Notes: generated from the sequence alone by a model not told the origin. A stretch of 64,000 nt of DNA from Pedobacter sp. KBW06 (GCF_003852525.1 NZ_QAJL01000001.1:1561211-1625210); one strand, 5' to 3'; shown: positions 1 through 9,718, numbered from the stretch's first letter. Program-made: numbers and translations.

Positions 1-125
1 AGGTGCTTTCAAAAAAAGCTGAGCTCAATGGTGTAGGAAAAGTAATTGCTGCTTACCTGCCTGTTTACATTGCATGGACCATTATTGTCACCTTTATCTT
101 CCCTTTTATATTTGGCTATAAATAA
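1..125 (+). CDS. C-terminal end of an integral membrane protein (partial)
   Basis: An open frame enters from the left edge and stops with TAA at 123-125. The 40 visible residues are a short basic stretch (KKAELNGVGK) followed by one long hydrophobic segment and a GYK ending, as in the last transmembrane helix of a transporter or permease. The family cannot be named from this fragment. It converges on the minus-strand cytochrome operon that follows. Confidence 0.6.
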   Translation, partial: VLSKKAELNGVGKVIAAYLPVYIAWTIIVTFIFPFIFGYK

Positions 126-182
126 GGTTGTAGCGGAAAGGAGCAAAAGCACCACACTGACCGTTATCTTCTCCAATTCGTC

Positions 183-211
183 CGGATCAGGATCTTAAGC
201 AACCTGATCCG
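183..211. terminator. Hairpin between convergent genes
   Basis: Perfect 9-bp arms CGGATCAGG and CCTGATCCG surround an 11-nt loop in the gap between the partial plus-strand gene and the minus-strand operon. There is no clear T-run on either side, so it is at best a weak or factor-assisted terminator. Confidence 0.35.
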
Positions 212-239
212 ATGTATTCCAATCTCATCTGTTCTTCGG

Positions 240-2402
240 TTAGTTCAAAAATATTTCATCGACAAATAACCATGCGGGCTCCCCTTTTCCGGGATGCCAC
301 TGTGGAAGTACTTTCAGGTTTTTGGCCACGATCTTCAGATAAGAAATACTTTGGGCTTTAAATTTCGCTTCTACTTTAATGAGTGCGCGTTCCGCTCCAT
401 TTTTGATTGCTTCCGGTTTTACTTTGCTCAACAGGCGAAGTTTATTCTTATCTGAACCTCCCCAGACCTCTACCTCTACGGGTGGGAAAATATAAGTTGG
501 TACCAGCCTCATTACATTTAACACCACCGATTGCATCATTACCGGCTGCCTGAAAAACATCAAAGTCTCCATGTTGTTCTTTCTGAAACCCACCCATTTT
601 CCGGAATTGATCTCATAATCTCCTAACTGGTGATCTGAGAGGACTTTGGATGCCCCGGCACTATACTTATCCTCCGGCGGCAATAGAAACTGGATTGTAT
701 CTGCCTGATAACTGCTCTTATAGAAATTAGCGCTGAATGTCTCACTTCCATACCAGCCTGTTTTATAGGCTTTCGCTTTTAAGGTTGTATTTCCTTTAAT
801 CAGAAGCGACTGATCAAACAACCTCGATTTCAGGCTATCCGGCTCCGTTCCATCTGTAGTATATCGGATTTGAACGCCATTGATCGGATGCTTCATCTGC
901 AAAGCCAGCGATGTTTTAAAAACGGCAACATCCGTACTGATGCGTGGCTGATTTAAGCGGATCGGATGTTTACCATCATCTTTAAAACCGGAAATCAGCG
1001 CAATTTTGGGATTCGATTTCTGCAACTGCTGCAGATCAGATTCGCTCAGGCCGGTATTCCATAATATCAGTTTTTGAAGGCTTTTGATCTTGCCAATTTG
1101 TTTGACAAAGTCATAATTCAGCTTCGTTCCTGAGATCGACAGCGTACTTAAATATTTTAAGGCCTGCAGCTCTTTTAACCCCGCCCCATTGATATTGGTA
1201 AAATTAAGGTTCAGCTCTCTCAGGTTTTCAAAACGCGCAATTGTTTTCAACTCTTCGTCATGCACCGGCAGTCCTTTCAGGTCCAGGGAAACAATTTGTT
1301 GCTTAACCGCTTCCAGTTCTTTTACTGCCTCCGGTTTATATTCGCTTTTGTTATAAATATTCACTGCCAATGCCGGCGATTCCTTCGCCACTGCGTATAC
1401 AATCCGGTAATTGTTGTTCAGTTTTTTAACCGCACTTTCGTCCGCAGCTGCAAAAGCATATTTTTCTTCAGCGGCTGCTGATGGTGCGAGGAAGGTGCTG
1501 GCGAGGAGCCTTAAAGAATCGTTTACAGGCAAATCAACGACCTTTTTCTTCAGCTCTGCATTTCCTTTAACCCATAAGCGCAAAAGCGCGATTTCTTCAT
1601 TGCTCAGCTGGTCCTTTCCTTTCGGAGGCATGTGTTTCTTGTCGTCCATAGGCAGGTGGATCCGATCCAGCAGCAAGCTGATTTCGGGTTTTCCCGGGAC
1701 AAACAACTTCCCGCTTTTCCCTCCTTTAAGCAATGCGGTTACATTGTGCATCATCAAACTTCCCTTTGCCTTTTCCAGATTATGACAACTGAGACATTTT
1801 TGAGAAAAGACAGGCAGGATGACATCTTCAAATATCCTCGCCTCTGCTACCGGGACTTTAGGCAAAGCCTTCGCTCCTGTTACAGATTCCAATACGAAAT
1901 TATCCCCATGGGTTAAAGACGCCCCATAATGGCCTGCAAGAATGATGCATAAGGTAGTTGCAACCGCTCCTATCCTTGCCAGCTTAACCCTATACCAGGA
2001 AGTATTTCTACACCAGTAAATGATAGAAGCCACAAAAACGATGCTTACGCCCGTCCATTTATGCCATTGCAGCAGGCTTCCGGAATAGCCCTCTTCTTTC
2101 GAAAGGAACAAGCCCATGATTACGGTCAGCGCCGAAAAAAGTGTTCCGGAAAGCAATAGTCCTGAAGTAAAATTCTGATACAGCGGCTCCTTAAGATAGG
2201 TTTCTTTAAACCGGAAAGACTCCAGTAACATCGCCAGCATCAGGATCACAATCGGAAAATGCAGGATCATCGGATGCATCCTTCCGAAAGGCTGCAACCA
2301 ATAGGGAATTCCTATTTTATCCTCAAAAGCAAGTAAAAAGACAATAAAGACATTAGCTGCAAACAAGATATGCTCTGCAAAACCTTTAAAAGTAATCCTC
2401 AT
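240..2402 (-). CDS. DUF2231 membrane protein with c-type cytochrome, LRR and chitobiase-C-like domains
   Basis: A 720-residue multidomain protein. Residues 10-160 hold several hydrophobic helices with the DUF2231-type motif HPMILHFPIVI. Residues 190-290 are a Planctomycete-type cytochrome c domain: CLSCH at 203-207 is the haem site and Met258 in HMPPKGK is a plausible distal ligand. Leucine-rich repeats follow (about 385-470), then a chitobiase/hexosaminidase C-terminal-like beta domain containing YTTDGTEP (about 485-560), and a C-terminal beta-rich segment. The protein probably sits in the inner membrane with the haem domain in the periplasm. It is the last gene of the four-gene operon, 9 bp after the NHL gene. 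The substrate is unknown; a role in electron transfer coupled to sugar oxidation is inference. Confidence 0.8.
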   Translation of the reverse strand: MRITFKGFAEHILFAANVFIVFLLAFEDKIGIPYWLQPFGRMHPMILHFPIVILMLAMLLESFRFKETYLKEPLYQNFTSGLLLSGTLFSALTVIMGLFLSKEEGYSGSLLQWHKWTGVSIVFVASIIYWCRNTSWYRVKLARIGAVATTLCIILAGHYGASLTHGDNFVLESVTGAKALPKVPVAEARIFEDVILPVFSQKCLSCHNLEKAKGSLMMHNVTALLKGGKSGKLFVPGKPEISLLLDRIHLPMDDKKHMPPKGKDQLSNEEIALLRLWVKGNAELKKKVVDLPVNDSLRLLASTFLAPSAAAEEKYAFAAADESAVKKLNNNYRIVYAVAKESPALAVNIYNKSEYKPEAVKELEAVKQQIVSLDLKGLPVHDEELKTIARFENLRELNLNFTNINGAGLKELQALKYLSTLSISGTKLNYDFVKQIGKIKSLQKLILWNTGLSESDLQQLQKSNPKIALISGFKDDGKHPIRLNQPRISTDVAVFKTSLALQMKHPINGVQIRYTTDGTEPDSLKSRLFDQSLLIKGNTTLKAKAYKTGWYGSETFSANFYKSSYQADTIQFLLPPEDKYSAGASKVLSDHQLGDYEINSGKWVGFRKNNMETLMFFRQPVMMQSVVLNVMRLVPTYIFPPVEVEVWGGSDKNKLRLLSKVKPEAIKNGAERALIKVEAKFKAQSISYLKIVAKNLKVLPQWHPGKGEPAWLFVDEIFLN

Positions 2403-2411
2403 AAATAAAAA

Positions 2412-3437
2412 TTATACCCTTGTAAATTTATAGGGATAGACTTTTCCTGAAGCCCATTGTGCGACATACAGGTTTTCATCATTGTCAACGCATACATCAT
2501 GCGGGTTTAATAAAATCTTTTCTGCCTGCGACATCGGTTGTAATACCCCGTCTTTATATACCGGTTCGGTTCCGCCCAGATTGGAAACTACTTTATTGTT
2601 TTTATCCAGGATCGTCGTAAAACCGCTTCCTTCTTTATTCAGGTCCGGCGAACGCAGCACTGCGGCATAGAGATGGTCATTTTTAATTACCGCTCTACAA
2701 ACGCAGGCGCCCGGAAGCTGGATGATTTCCTGCAGGTTGCCCTGCAGATCAAAACGCTTGAAACAATTCCTCGTCCGATCCGTCACCAACAGGGAAGGCG
2801 TTCCCTGACGCTTGTCGATGCATACGCCATGGGCATTGTCCAGGTGTTTTGTTTCCGACCCTCTGCCACCAAAATAGCTGAGTAATTTTCCATCAGCACT
2901 GTAATGAAAAACATATTGCAGGCCATAGCCATCGGCAATAAAGAAATCCCCGTTGTCGGCCACCGCAGTCTCGGTTGGCACAAACTCTTCCTTCTTCTTG
3001 TACAAACCGGTTTCCATGGGACAGTCAATCGTCATCAGGATTTTTCCGTCCAGGCTTGTTTTATACACCTGATGTCTGTTCGTATCCGTGATAAAAAGAG
3101 CGTCCCTGCCATTCTCTTTTGCCAGGCTAAGTCCGTGTGCTCCCGGAAATTCATGTCCCCAGGAATCCAGCAATTTGCCTGATTTATTATAGATTAGTAC
3201 ATTATTTTTGGTCTCATTGGTCAATAAAATAATTCTTCCTTTTGAGTCCTGAACCATCTCATGACAATCATTTACCGGATTTTTCAAAGGGTTGAGTTGT
3301 CCCCATTTCGTATCCAGTCTGTAGCGCATGTCGTTATGCCCATAGACAGGGCCTCCCGGCTTTGCAAACAGGTCCTTTGCAATAAAAAAGCTCGCTGAAA
3401 TCACAGCAGTATGTTTTATAAATGTTCTTCTTTCCAT
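2412..3437 (-). CDS. NHL-repeat / six-bladed beta-propeller secreted protein
   Basis: 341 residues starting with an export signal (MERRTFIKHTAVISASFF); the paired arginines suggest Tat export but the motif is not complete. The rest contains recurring blade motifs such as HGLSLAKENGRDALFITDTNRHQVYK, FFIADGYGLQYVFHY and HDVCVDNDENLYVAQW, typical of NHL-type propellers that bind sugars or act as lactonase-like scaffolds. It lies 8 bp downstream of the DUF1501 gene and 9 bp upstream of the DUF2231-cytochrome gene, so it is co-transcribed with them. The ligand cannot be read from sequence. Confidence 0.75.
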   Translation of the reverse strand: MERRTFIKHTAVISASFFIAKDLFAKPGGPVYGHNDMRYRLDTKWGQLNPLKNPVNDCHEMVQDSKGRIILLTNETKNNVLIYNKSGKLLDSWGHEFPGAHGLSLAKENGRDALFITDTNRHQVYKTSLDGKILMTIDCPMETGLYKKKEEFVPTETAVADNGDFFIADGYGLQYVFHYSADGKLLSYFGGRGSETKHLDNAHGVCIDKRQGTPSLLVTDRTRNCFKRFDLQGNLQEIIQLPGACVCRAVIKNDHLYAAVLRSPDLNKEGSGFTTILDKNNKVVSNLGGTEPVYKDGVLQPMSQAEKILLNPHDVCVDNDENLYVAQWASGKVYPYKFTRV

Positions 3438-3445
3438 AAAATATT

Positions 3446-4897
3446 TTAGATTAAAATGTCTTTTACCACCTTGCCCGAAACATCCGTCAACCGGTAACGG
3501 CGGCCCAGATGTTTAAAAGTCAGTTTTTCATGATTCAGCCCCAGCTGGTGGAGAACGGTAGCCTGGAAATCATGTACATGCACAGGATTTGAAATGACGT
3601 TATAACCAAATTCATCCGATTCTCCGTATACAATGCCCGGTTTTACGCCTCCTCCGGCCATCCAGATGCTAAAGCAACGCGGATGGTGGTCTCTTCCGTA
3701 ATTGTCTTTGGTCATCTTCCCCTGACTGTAATTGGTGCGGCCAAACTCGCCACCCCAGATCACGAGTGTTTCATCCAGTAATCCCCTTTGTTTCAAATCG
3801 GTAATCAAGGCCGCTGAAGCCTGATCCACATCCTTTGCCTGTCCTGCCATTTCTGAGGGAAGGTTTCCATGCTGGTCCCATCCCTGGTGGTACAGCTGAA
3901 CAAAGCGCACCCCGTTTTCACTTAATTTTCTGGCCAGCAAACAATTGGCAGCAAAAGTACCCGGCACCAGGCAATCAGGTCCATACAGTTTAATGATGTC
4001 ATCAGGTTCTTTGCTCAGGTCTGTAATTTCCGGCACTGCAGTTTGCATTCTATAGGCCATCTCATACTGCTGCACTTTCGCACTGATTTCCGGATCACCA
4101 AATTCCTGGTAAGAAATCTCGTTTAGTTTAGCCAGATGATCCAGCATCTTTCTTCTTTCAAACCTGTTTAATCCTTCGGGATCTTTCAGGTAGAGTACAG
4201 GATCTTCGCCACTGCTAAACTGGACGCCCTGATGGGTTGAATCCAGGAAGCCATTGGTCCAGAGTTTGGAATACACTCCCTGACCATTGCCTTTACCCCT
4301 GGAAAGCAATACTGTAAAAGCAGGCAGGTTTTTATTTTCACTGCCCAGGCCATAACTCAGCCATGCGCCCATACTTGGTCTGTTGCCCTGCTGTGCACCC
4401 GTTTGGAAAAAGGTCAATGCCGGATCATGGTTGATGGCCTCGGTATGCATGGATTTGATGATACAAATGTCGTCCACCACCTTCGCGGTATAAGGGAAAA
4501 GGTCACTTACCCATGCCCTGGAATCACCATATTGTTTGAAATCATAATAAGACCCAACCAGGGGGAAAGAGGCCTGATTGGCTGTCATTCCCGTAAGGCG
4601 CTGCCCTGCACGGATAGAAGCAGGAAGTTCCTGTCCCATCATTTCCCGCAGCTTCGGTTTATAATCAAAAGACTCCAGCTGCGAGGGTGCCCCGTTCTGA
4701 AACAGGTAAATCACTCTTTTCGCTTTGGGTGCAAAATCAGGAATTCCCGGAGGAAGGCTGCTTTCGTCCATCCCGCCTGTAAAAAGATCAGGGATCAGTA
4801 ATGATCCCAAAGCCACACTGCCAAGGCCTAAACTTAGCTTGGACAAGAAACGGCGCCTGTTAAAGTTAAGGCCATGTTCTAAAAAATCCTTTTCCAT
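3446..4897 (-). CDS. DUF1501 family Tat-exported protein
   Basis: 483 residues. The N-terminus NRRRFLSKLSLGLGSVALG is a clear twin-arginine signal. The body matches the DUF1501 family, an alkaline-phosphatase/sulfatase-fold group abundant in Planctomycetes and also found in Bacteroidota. Visible family motifs include LFQNGAPSQLESFDYKP near the start, GWDQHGN, VIWGGEFGRT and GRDHHPRCFSIWMAGGGVKPG. It starts 3 bp after the DUF1549/DUF1553 gene, the usual partner of this family. The catalytic activity of DUF1501 proteins is not established; hydrolysis of a sulfate or phosphate ester is only a guess from the fold. Confidence 0.88.
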   Translation of the reverse strand: MEKDFLEHGLNFNRRRFLSKLSLGLGSVALGSLLIPDLFTGGMDESSLPPGIPDFAPKAKRVIYLFQNGAPSQLESFDYKPKLREMMGQELPASIRAGQRLTGMTANQASFPLVGSYYDFKQYGDSRAWVSDLFPYTAKVVDDICIIKSMHTEAINHDPALTFFQTGAQQGNRPSMGAWLSYGLGSENKNLPAFTVLLSRGKGNGQGVYSKLWTNGFLDSTHQGVQFSSGEDPVLYLKDPEGLNRFERRKMLDHLAKLNEISYQEFGDPEISAKVQQYEMAYRMQTAVPEITDLSKEPDDIIKLYGPDCLVPGTFAANCLLARKLSENGVRFVQLYHQGWDQHGNLPSEMAGQAKDVDQASAALITDLKQRGLLDETLVIWGGEFGRTNYSQGKMTKDNYGRDHHPRCFSIWMAGGGVKPGIVYGESDEFGYNVISNPVHVHDFQATVLHQLGLNHEKLTFKHLGRRYRLTDVSGKVVKDILI

Positions 4898-4900
4898 ATC

Positions 4901-7219
4901 TCAGGTTTTTGTAATCGTTTCTTCTAAATTGTAAATGGTTGTCATGACTTCCATCATTGCCGCCAGATTGCTTTTATTGATTTTCTCCGGAACCGGGTAT
5001 TCCCCTACCGCCAATACCTTTTCGGCCTTTGATTTTTGTGCAAAGACTTTTAACTGATCTGTATAATAGGAACTCAGCAATTTGATTTCCTTTTCATTGG
5101 GGTTCCGGCATACGATCAGTCGAAATGCTTTGATCACTTTCGCCTCCACTGCTGTGTTTTCCTGCAATAGTTTCGCCGCCAATACACGGGAGGCTTCCAG
5201 TACGGTCGGGTCGTTTAACATCACCAATGCCTGTAGCGGGGTATTCGTATTTAAGCGTTTCACCTCACACTGATCCCTGTTGCTTGCGTCAAAAATGGCC
5301 ATTGTTGGCGGGGGCACAGTACGTTTGATAAAGGTATACATGCCTCTGCGGTATAAGCTCTGGCCATGGTCTTGTTTGTAATTGGCCAGGATTCCGCGTC
5401 CTGAAGTGGCTGCTTCCCAAAGTCCGCCGGGCTGGTAAGGTTTGACACTTGGCCCGCCAATGGTTTTCACCAGCAGTCCGCTGCTTGCCAATACTACATC
5501 TCTAACCGATTCGGCCGGGATCCGGTAACGTGGGGCCCTTGCCAGCAGGATATTTTCCGGATCTGTTCTTAATTTTTCCGCGGATACGACAGCGGATTGA
5601 CGGTAAGTTGAGGAGCTGACGATTTGTTTCACCAGACGTTTGATGTTCCAGCCATGGTTCATAAAATCTACCGCCAGCCAGTCCAGCAATTCCGGATGGG
5701 AAGGTAACTCGCCCTGCATTCCGAAATCACCTGAAGTTTTCACCAGACCACGTCCAAAAAACTCCTGCCAGACCTGGTTCACAAAGACCCTGGAGGTCAA
5801 TGGATTTTGTTTATCGAATAACCATTTAGACAAGCCAAGTCTGTTTTTAGCATATTGATTGCCAAAAGGCAAAACCGATTTAGGTGTTCCAGCCTCAACT
5901 TCCTCGCCATGAGCATCATAGACTCCCCGGTTTAGGATGTATGTTTTTCTCAGGGTATCCCTATCTCCCATCACAGAAACGATCAGACGGCTTGTATCCT
6001 GTTTGTTGACGAAGGTCAGGATCTTTTTAACGTCCTCATTGCTGATTTCCATCAGCGGCTTTTTGGCATAGGTTTCCGGTCCTCCGACGCTTGATTCCAG
6101 TCCTACTTCCTTTACGTTATTGAAGAAAGCAAATACCTGATAATATTCCTTTTGAGAGAAGGGGTCATATTTATGATCATGGCAATGTGCACATTCCAGA
6201 GTAACCCCCAGTAATGCTTTACCAAAGGCATTGGTGCGATCGGTTACATATTCTACCCGGTATTCTTCGTCGATTACGCCTCCCTCTTCCGTAATTTTAT
6301 GGTTGCGGTTAAAACCGGTAGCGAGCAATTGTTCTTTGGTTGCATCCGGCATGAGGTCGCCGGCCAGCTGCCAGGTAATGAACTGGTCGTAAGGCATATT
6401 TTTATTGAAAGCATGAATCACCCAGTCTCTCCAGGGCCACTGAGAACGGTAGTTGTCGTCCTGATACCCATGAGAATCTGCATAACGGGAAACATCCAGC
6501 CAGTGAAGGGCCATTTTCTCTCCATAAGCCGGACTTTGCAACAACGATTCTACCACTTTAGCGTAGGCATTATTGCTGCCATCGGCGAGGAATTTATCCA
6601 TCATTGCGATATCGGGAGGTAAGCCGGTCAGGTCCAGACTGAGCCGCTTCAACAGCCTTTCTTTATCTGCTTCTGCATTGGGTTTTACCCCTTTCTGCTC
6701 CAGCTTTGCCAGGATAAAATGATCGATTTCATTCTTTGCCCAGTCTTCCGTTTTCACTTTAGGTATAGCCGGAGCTTTGGGAGGGTTAAAAGCCCAGTGT
6801 CGTTCATATTTAGCGCCCTGTTTGATCCATTTCTCAATCATAGCAATTTCATGGGCAGTTAGCTTCAGGTTTGAAGATTTTGGGGGCATCATCAGTGCAG
6901 AATCGGTTGAAGAAATGCGAAGAAAAACTTCAGAGGCTTCTGGTTTAAAAGGAACAAGCGCATGTGCGGAAGGATTTTCCTTTAGTGCTTTATAGGCTTC
7001 TTCCGCAATGTCAAGCCTTAGTCCTGCCTCCCGTTTATTGGCATCTGGCCCATGACAGGCGAAACACTTATCCGATAAAATTGGCCTGACATGAAAATTG
7101 TAACTGACCTGATCCGGTATCTGCTCCTCAACAACCTGACTGGCCGACGAGTTGCAGGCCTGTATCGCATATACGACCGCCGCAAACGCCAGCATTAAAT
7201 AAAAAAGCCTGCGATACAT
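4901..7219 (-). CDS. PSCyt1-DUF1549-DUF1553 cytochrome lipoprotein
   Basis: About 772 residues from the chosen start at 7219; an upstream ATG at 7252 would add 11 residues but spoil the signal peptide. From 7219 the N-terminus is a lipoprotein signal with Cys22 in AIQAC. A PSCyt1 haem motif CFACH lies at about 52-56 with a distal MPPKS, followed by DUF1549 (PSCyt2) with a second CAHCH motif near residue 340, and a C-terminal DUF1553 (PSD1) domain with LTSRVFVNQVWQEFFGRGLV and NDPTVLEASR. It is the first gene of the operon. The family is common in Planctomycetes and is thought to take part in periplasmic polysaccharide or sugar oxidation; that role is inferred here. Confidence 0.88.
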   Translation of the reverse strand: MYRRLFYLMLAFAAVVYAIQACNSSASQVVEEQIPDQVSYNFHVRPILSDKCFACHGPDANKREAGLRLDIAEEAYKALKENPSAHALVPFKPEASEVFLRISSTDSALMMPPKSSNLKLTAHEIAMIEKWIKQGAKYERHWAFNPPKAPAIPKVKTEDWAKNEIDHFILAKLEQKGVKPNAEADKERLLKRLSLDLTGLPPDIAMMDKFLADGSNNAYAKVVESLLQSPAYGEKMALHWLDVSRYADSHGYQDDNYRSQWPWRDWVIHAFNKNMPYDQFITWQLAGDLMPDATKEQLLATGFNRNHKITEEGGVIDEEYRVEYVTDRTNAFGKALLGVTLECAHCHDHKYDPFSQKEYYQVFAFFNNVKEVGLESSVGGPETYAKKPLMEISNEDVKKILTFVNKQDTSRLIVSVMGDRDTLRKTYILNRGVYDAHGEEVEAGTPKSVLPFGNQYAKNRLGLSKWLFDKQNPLTSRVFVNQVWQEFFGRGLVKTSGDFGMQGELPSHPELLDWLAVDFMNHGWNIKRLVKQIVSSSTYRQSAVVSAEKLRTDPENILLARAPRYRIPAESVRDVVLASSGLLVKTIGGPSVKPYQPGGLWEAATSGRGILANYKQDHGQSLYRRGMYTFIKRTVPPPTMAIFDASNRDQCEVKRLNTNTPLQALVMLNDPTVLEASRVLAAKLLQENTAVEAKVIKAFRLIVCRNPNEKEIKLLSSYYTDQLKVFAQKSKAEKVLAVGEYPVPEKINKSNLAAMMEVMTTIYNLEETITKT

Positions 7220-7329
7220 ACAAAGATTTATTTGGTTTCTCGTGTTGATCAATTAAATTCCCAACCCTATTCGTAAATTTAGAACAAAAGGGTTAACAAT
7301 TTCATGGATTTTCCGAGGAAAAGGATGGA

Positions 7330-8511
7330 CTATACTTTGATTTCTTTTACTTTCTTAATCGGAAGGCGCTTGCCATAACTTAGCTGACGCCAGATCCATT
7401 CCACGGGACCGTAGTTATAATGGCTGAGCCACCATTTGCTTATAAAGATCTGAGCTACAAAGACCAATACTGCCGCTAAAACATAAAACCAGTAGGGCTT
7501 GGTATTAAACCATCCGAATCCAACATTTAAAAACAGAAAGGTTGCGATCACATTTTGCAGCATATAATTGGTCAGGGTCATTTTACCCATGAATTGTAAT
7601 CCGGAAAAAACACCTTTCAGCTTACCATTGAGATAGAGCCAGCAAATGCCGGACATGATGCTGAGCATGGTACTCAAAATCACCCAATACCCGGGTCTAA
7701 AGAATTTCAACAGGTTCAGTTCATGCCTAACTGCCATCTTTAAGGCGATATTAAAGATAATGGCTGCTGCCAGGCTAATCCAAAACAAGGTTTTCAATTG
7801 CTTTTTAAATTCAGGCAGCTTTTCAAAAAAAGCAATCCGCTGTGCAGCGAAACCAAACAACATGCAGGCAAACATCACAATGTGAACAGTTATCGCATAT
7901 TGGGGATTGACGATTTCCAGGAAATAAGTTCCCTTGAGGTTCATTACAAAGACATCAATCCAGTTGTGACTATAATAAAGTGGCAAAATTTTCGCCATCT
8001 CCTTGCCGTAGTCATAATGAGAAACAGCCGTCAGCCAGGGCGACACAAAGGGAACGATGAGCAACAGCAAAATACCAGTCCTAAAGGCTGTCTTTGCAGA
8101 AGCCTGATAGAACAACAGCAATACCAGGCCTAAAAAAGCGTAGTCTTTTAAAATGTCACCAAACCAGAAAGCAGAATTTATGAAGGCAAGAATAAAGAGC
8201 CAGAACATGCGTTTAGAAAAAAATAAGAATGGATTTTTCCCTTTCTGTGCGATGTTGTTCATTAAAACGGCAAAACCATAGCCAAACAATACGCTGAGTA
8301 ATGTCCATGATTTCGCCGCAAAGAAATACTGATTGACCAGGGCCAGGACATCAGACACTTTATCCGGAGCATGTTTTACCGGCTTCCCGACCCCAAAATA
8401 ATCCACGTAATTTCCGATGGCCACACCAAGCAGGGCCCATGCCCGTAGAATGTCTACGATCACTGTTCTTTCCTTAGACTTAACAGGCTGAATGATTGCA
8501 CTTTCCATCAT
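7330..8511 (-). CDS. DUF418 / YeiB-type multispanning membrane protein
   Basis: 393 residues with about ten hydrophobic helices. The N-terminal motif VDILRAWALLGVAIGNYVDYFG and the C-terminal GKMTLTNYMLQN, with a final SKWWLSHYNYGPVEWIWRQLSYGKR, are hallmarks of the DUF418/YeiB family, which is related to membrane acyltransferases. No substrate is known. It is the last gene of a minus-strand run and starts 31 bp after the small 45-residue ORF. Transport or acyl transfer are both possible. Confidence 0.85.
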   Translation of the reverse strand: MMESAIIQPVKSKERTVIVDILRAWALLGVAIGNYVDYFGVGKPVKHAPDKVSDVLALVNQYFFAAKSWTLLSVLFGYGFAVLMNNIAQKGKNPFLFFSKRMFWLFILAFINSAFWFGDILKDYAFLGLVLLLFYQASAKTAFRTGILLLLIVPFVSPWLTAVSHYDYGKEMAKILPLYYSHNWIDVFVMNLKGTYFLEIVNPQYAITVHIVMFACMLFGFAAQRIAFFEKLPEFKKQLKTLFWISLAAAIIFNIALKMAVRHELNLLKFFRPGYWVILSTMLSIMSGICWLYLNGKLKGVFSGLQFMGKMTLTNYMLQNVIATFLFLNVGFGWFNTKPYWFYVLAAVLVFVAQIFISKWWLSHYNYGPVEWIWRQLSYGKRLPIKKVKEIKV

Positions 8512-8542
8512 CCTTAAATATAAAAATATTTAAACCATTATT

Positions 8543-8680
8543 CTACGGGGAAATATTATTTTTTTCGGATTGAATCCAGTTATTCATCGCCCATTCGCCG
8601 CTGCAACATTTAAATGGTCCTTCTATTCTTTTGATCTGTCTTGCGGCCTGCTGTAAGATGAAATAGGTTCTTTTGGTCAT
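8543..8680 (-). CDS. Small 45-residue protein downstream of the AraC gene
   Basis: An ATG at 8680, five bases after the AraC stop, opens a 45-residue frame ending in TAG at 8543-8545. The product begins MTKRTYFILQQAARQIKR and continues with KCCSGEWAMNNW; it is basic, with a helical N-terminal half and a Cys pair. Close spacing to AraC and the lack of any other explanation for this 174-bp gap suggest a real small gene co-transcribed with AraC. I recognise no family. It could be spurious. Confidence 0.4.
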   Translation of the reverse strand: MTKRTYFILQQAARQIKRIEGPFKCCSGEWAMNNWIQSEKNNISP

Positions 8681-8685
8681 GCAAC

Positions 8686-9618
8686 CTAGGCTTCCTGTTG
8701 CCCTTTACGGTAAGCTACAGGAGAAAGTCCGGTATGTTTTTTAAAGTAATTGCTGAAATGGGCAGATTCAGAAAAGCCCAAAAGAAAGGCAATCTCTTTG
8801 ATGGACGCCGCCGACTGCTGCAGCAATGATTTTGCTTCCGCAATTGTTTTTTCTGCAATCCAGGTACCGATGGATTTTCCTGTTTTGCTTTTCAGCACAT
8901 TGCTTAAATAGTTTGGATGCAGGTTTTGAGCGTCTGCATATTCCTGAACACGAAAAACCTGGGCTACCTTTCCTGCACTCAAATCCCGGTAATGTTTTTC
9001 AAGGTTCCGTTTGAAACTTTTAACGATCTGAGAACTTCGGCTCCCTTCATAAATCGGGTTATAATCTTTCCAGAAGTATTCTTTTATTTTCAATAACAAC
9101 ACCACAAACAGGTTCCCGATGATCCTGTTCCGGTAGGGAGAAGCTGCTACATATTCCTTTCGGATCTGCAGGTATAATTGTTCAAATTCCGAGAATGCTT
9201 CCGGGGCCAGCAGTCTTGGCAAAACTGTTTCCGCCAGGAGAAAAGGAAACTCTTCGAAAACATCAGGATGCACATTTTCCTTTAAAAAAGACTCACTTAG
9301 AGTAATCAGACAGACCTCCTGCAGGTCCTTCCATTCATGGGATTTATAATGACCGGGATTGGTAAAATAAATCGTTCCGGGCAAGGTATCAAAAACAAGT
9401 TCGTCGGTGGTATATTGACCATGTCCGTCTTTAACGAAAACAAAAGAGAAAAAGTTGGCCCTGTAAACCGGAGACATAAAAGGGAGATCCAGGTGAATGT
9501 CCTGCAAATGATGAACGGTAAAATCGATTTTCTCATCAATAACACCTACCGGCAATCCAAAATGAAGGTACTGTTCTAATAAGGAGTTAAAGACTGGTTT
9601 CTTTTCTGTTTCTTTCAT
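8686..9618 (-). CDS. AraC-family transcriptional regulator
   Basis: About 310 residues. I choose the ATG at 9618 because GGAAAG lies a few bases upstream; the frame stays open to an ATG at 9780 inside the preceding response-regulator gene, and 9645 is another option. An N-terminal cupin-like sensor domain is followed by a C-terminal double helix-turn-helix (about residues 205-305) with NYLSNVLKSKTGKSIGTWI and the AraC signature IKEIAFLLGFSESAHFSNYFKKHTGLSPVAYR. It follows the LytTR gene by 100 bp, and the small ORF follows it. Targets are unknown; neighbouring DUF418 and hydrolase genes are candidates. Confidence 0.9.
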   Translation of the reverse strand: MKETEKKPVFNSLLEQYLHFGLPVGVIDEKIDFTVHHLQDIHLDLPFMSPVYRANFFSFVFVKDGHGQYTTDELVFDTLPGTIYFTNPGHYKSHEWKDLQEVCLITLSESFLKENVHPDVFEEFPFLLAETVLPRLLAPEAFSEFEQLYLQIRKEYVAASPYRNRIIGNLFVVLLLKIKEYFWKDYNPIYEGSRSSQIVKSFKRNLEKHYRDLSAGKVAQVFRVQEYADAQNLHPNYLSNVLKSKTGKSIGTWIAEKTIAEAKSLLQQSAASIKEIAFLLGFSESAHFSNYFKKHTGLSPVAYRKGQQEA

Positions 9619-9718
9619 TTGAGCTTTCCGGACCAGGTCATTCATCCCTGATCCAGCCTTAAAAGTAACAACAAATTCCCGGAATAGCTGTTCCGCTAAG
9701 CCGGAAAAATCTTCCTGC

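Noticed and set aside
1260..1916. Plus-strand open frames inside the DUF2231-cytochrome gene
   Set aside because: They lie wholly inside a well-supported minus-strand gene with clear domains and have unlikely composition.
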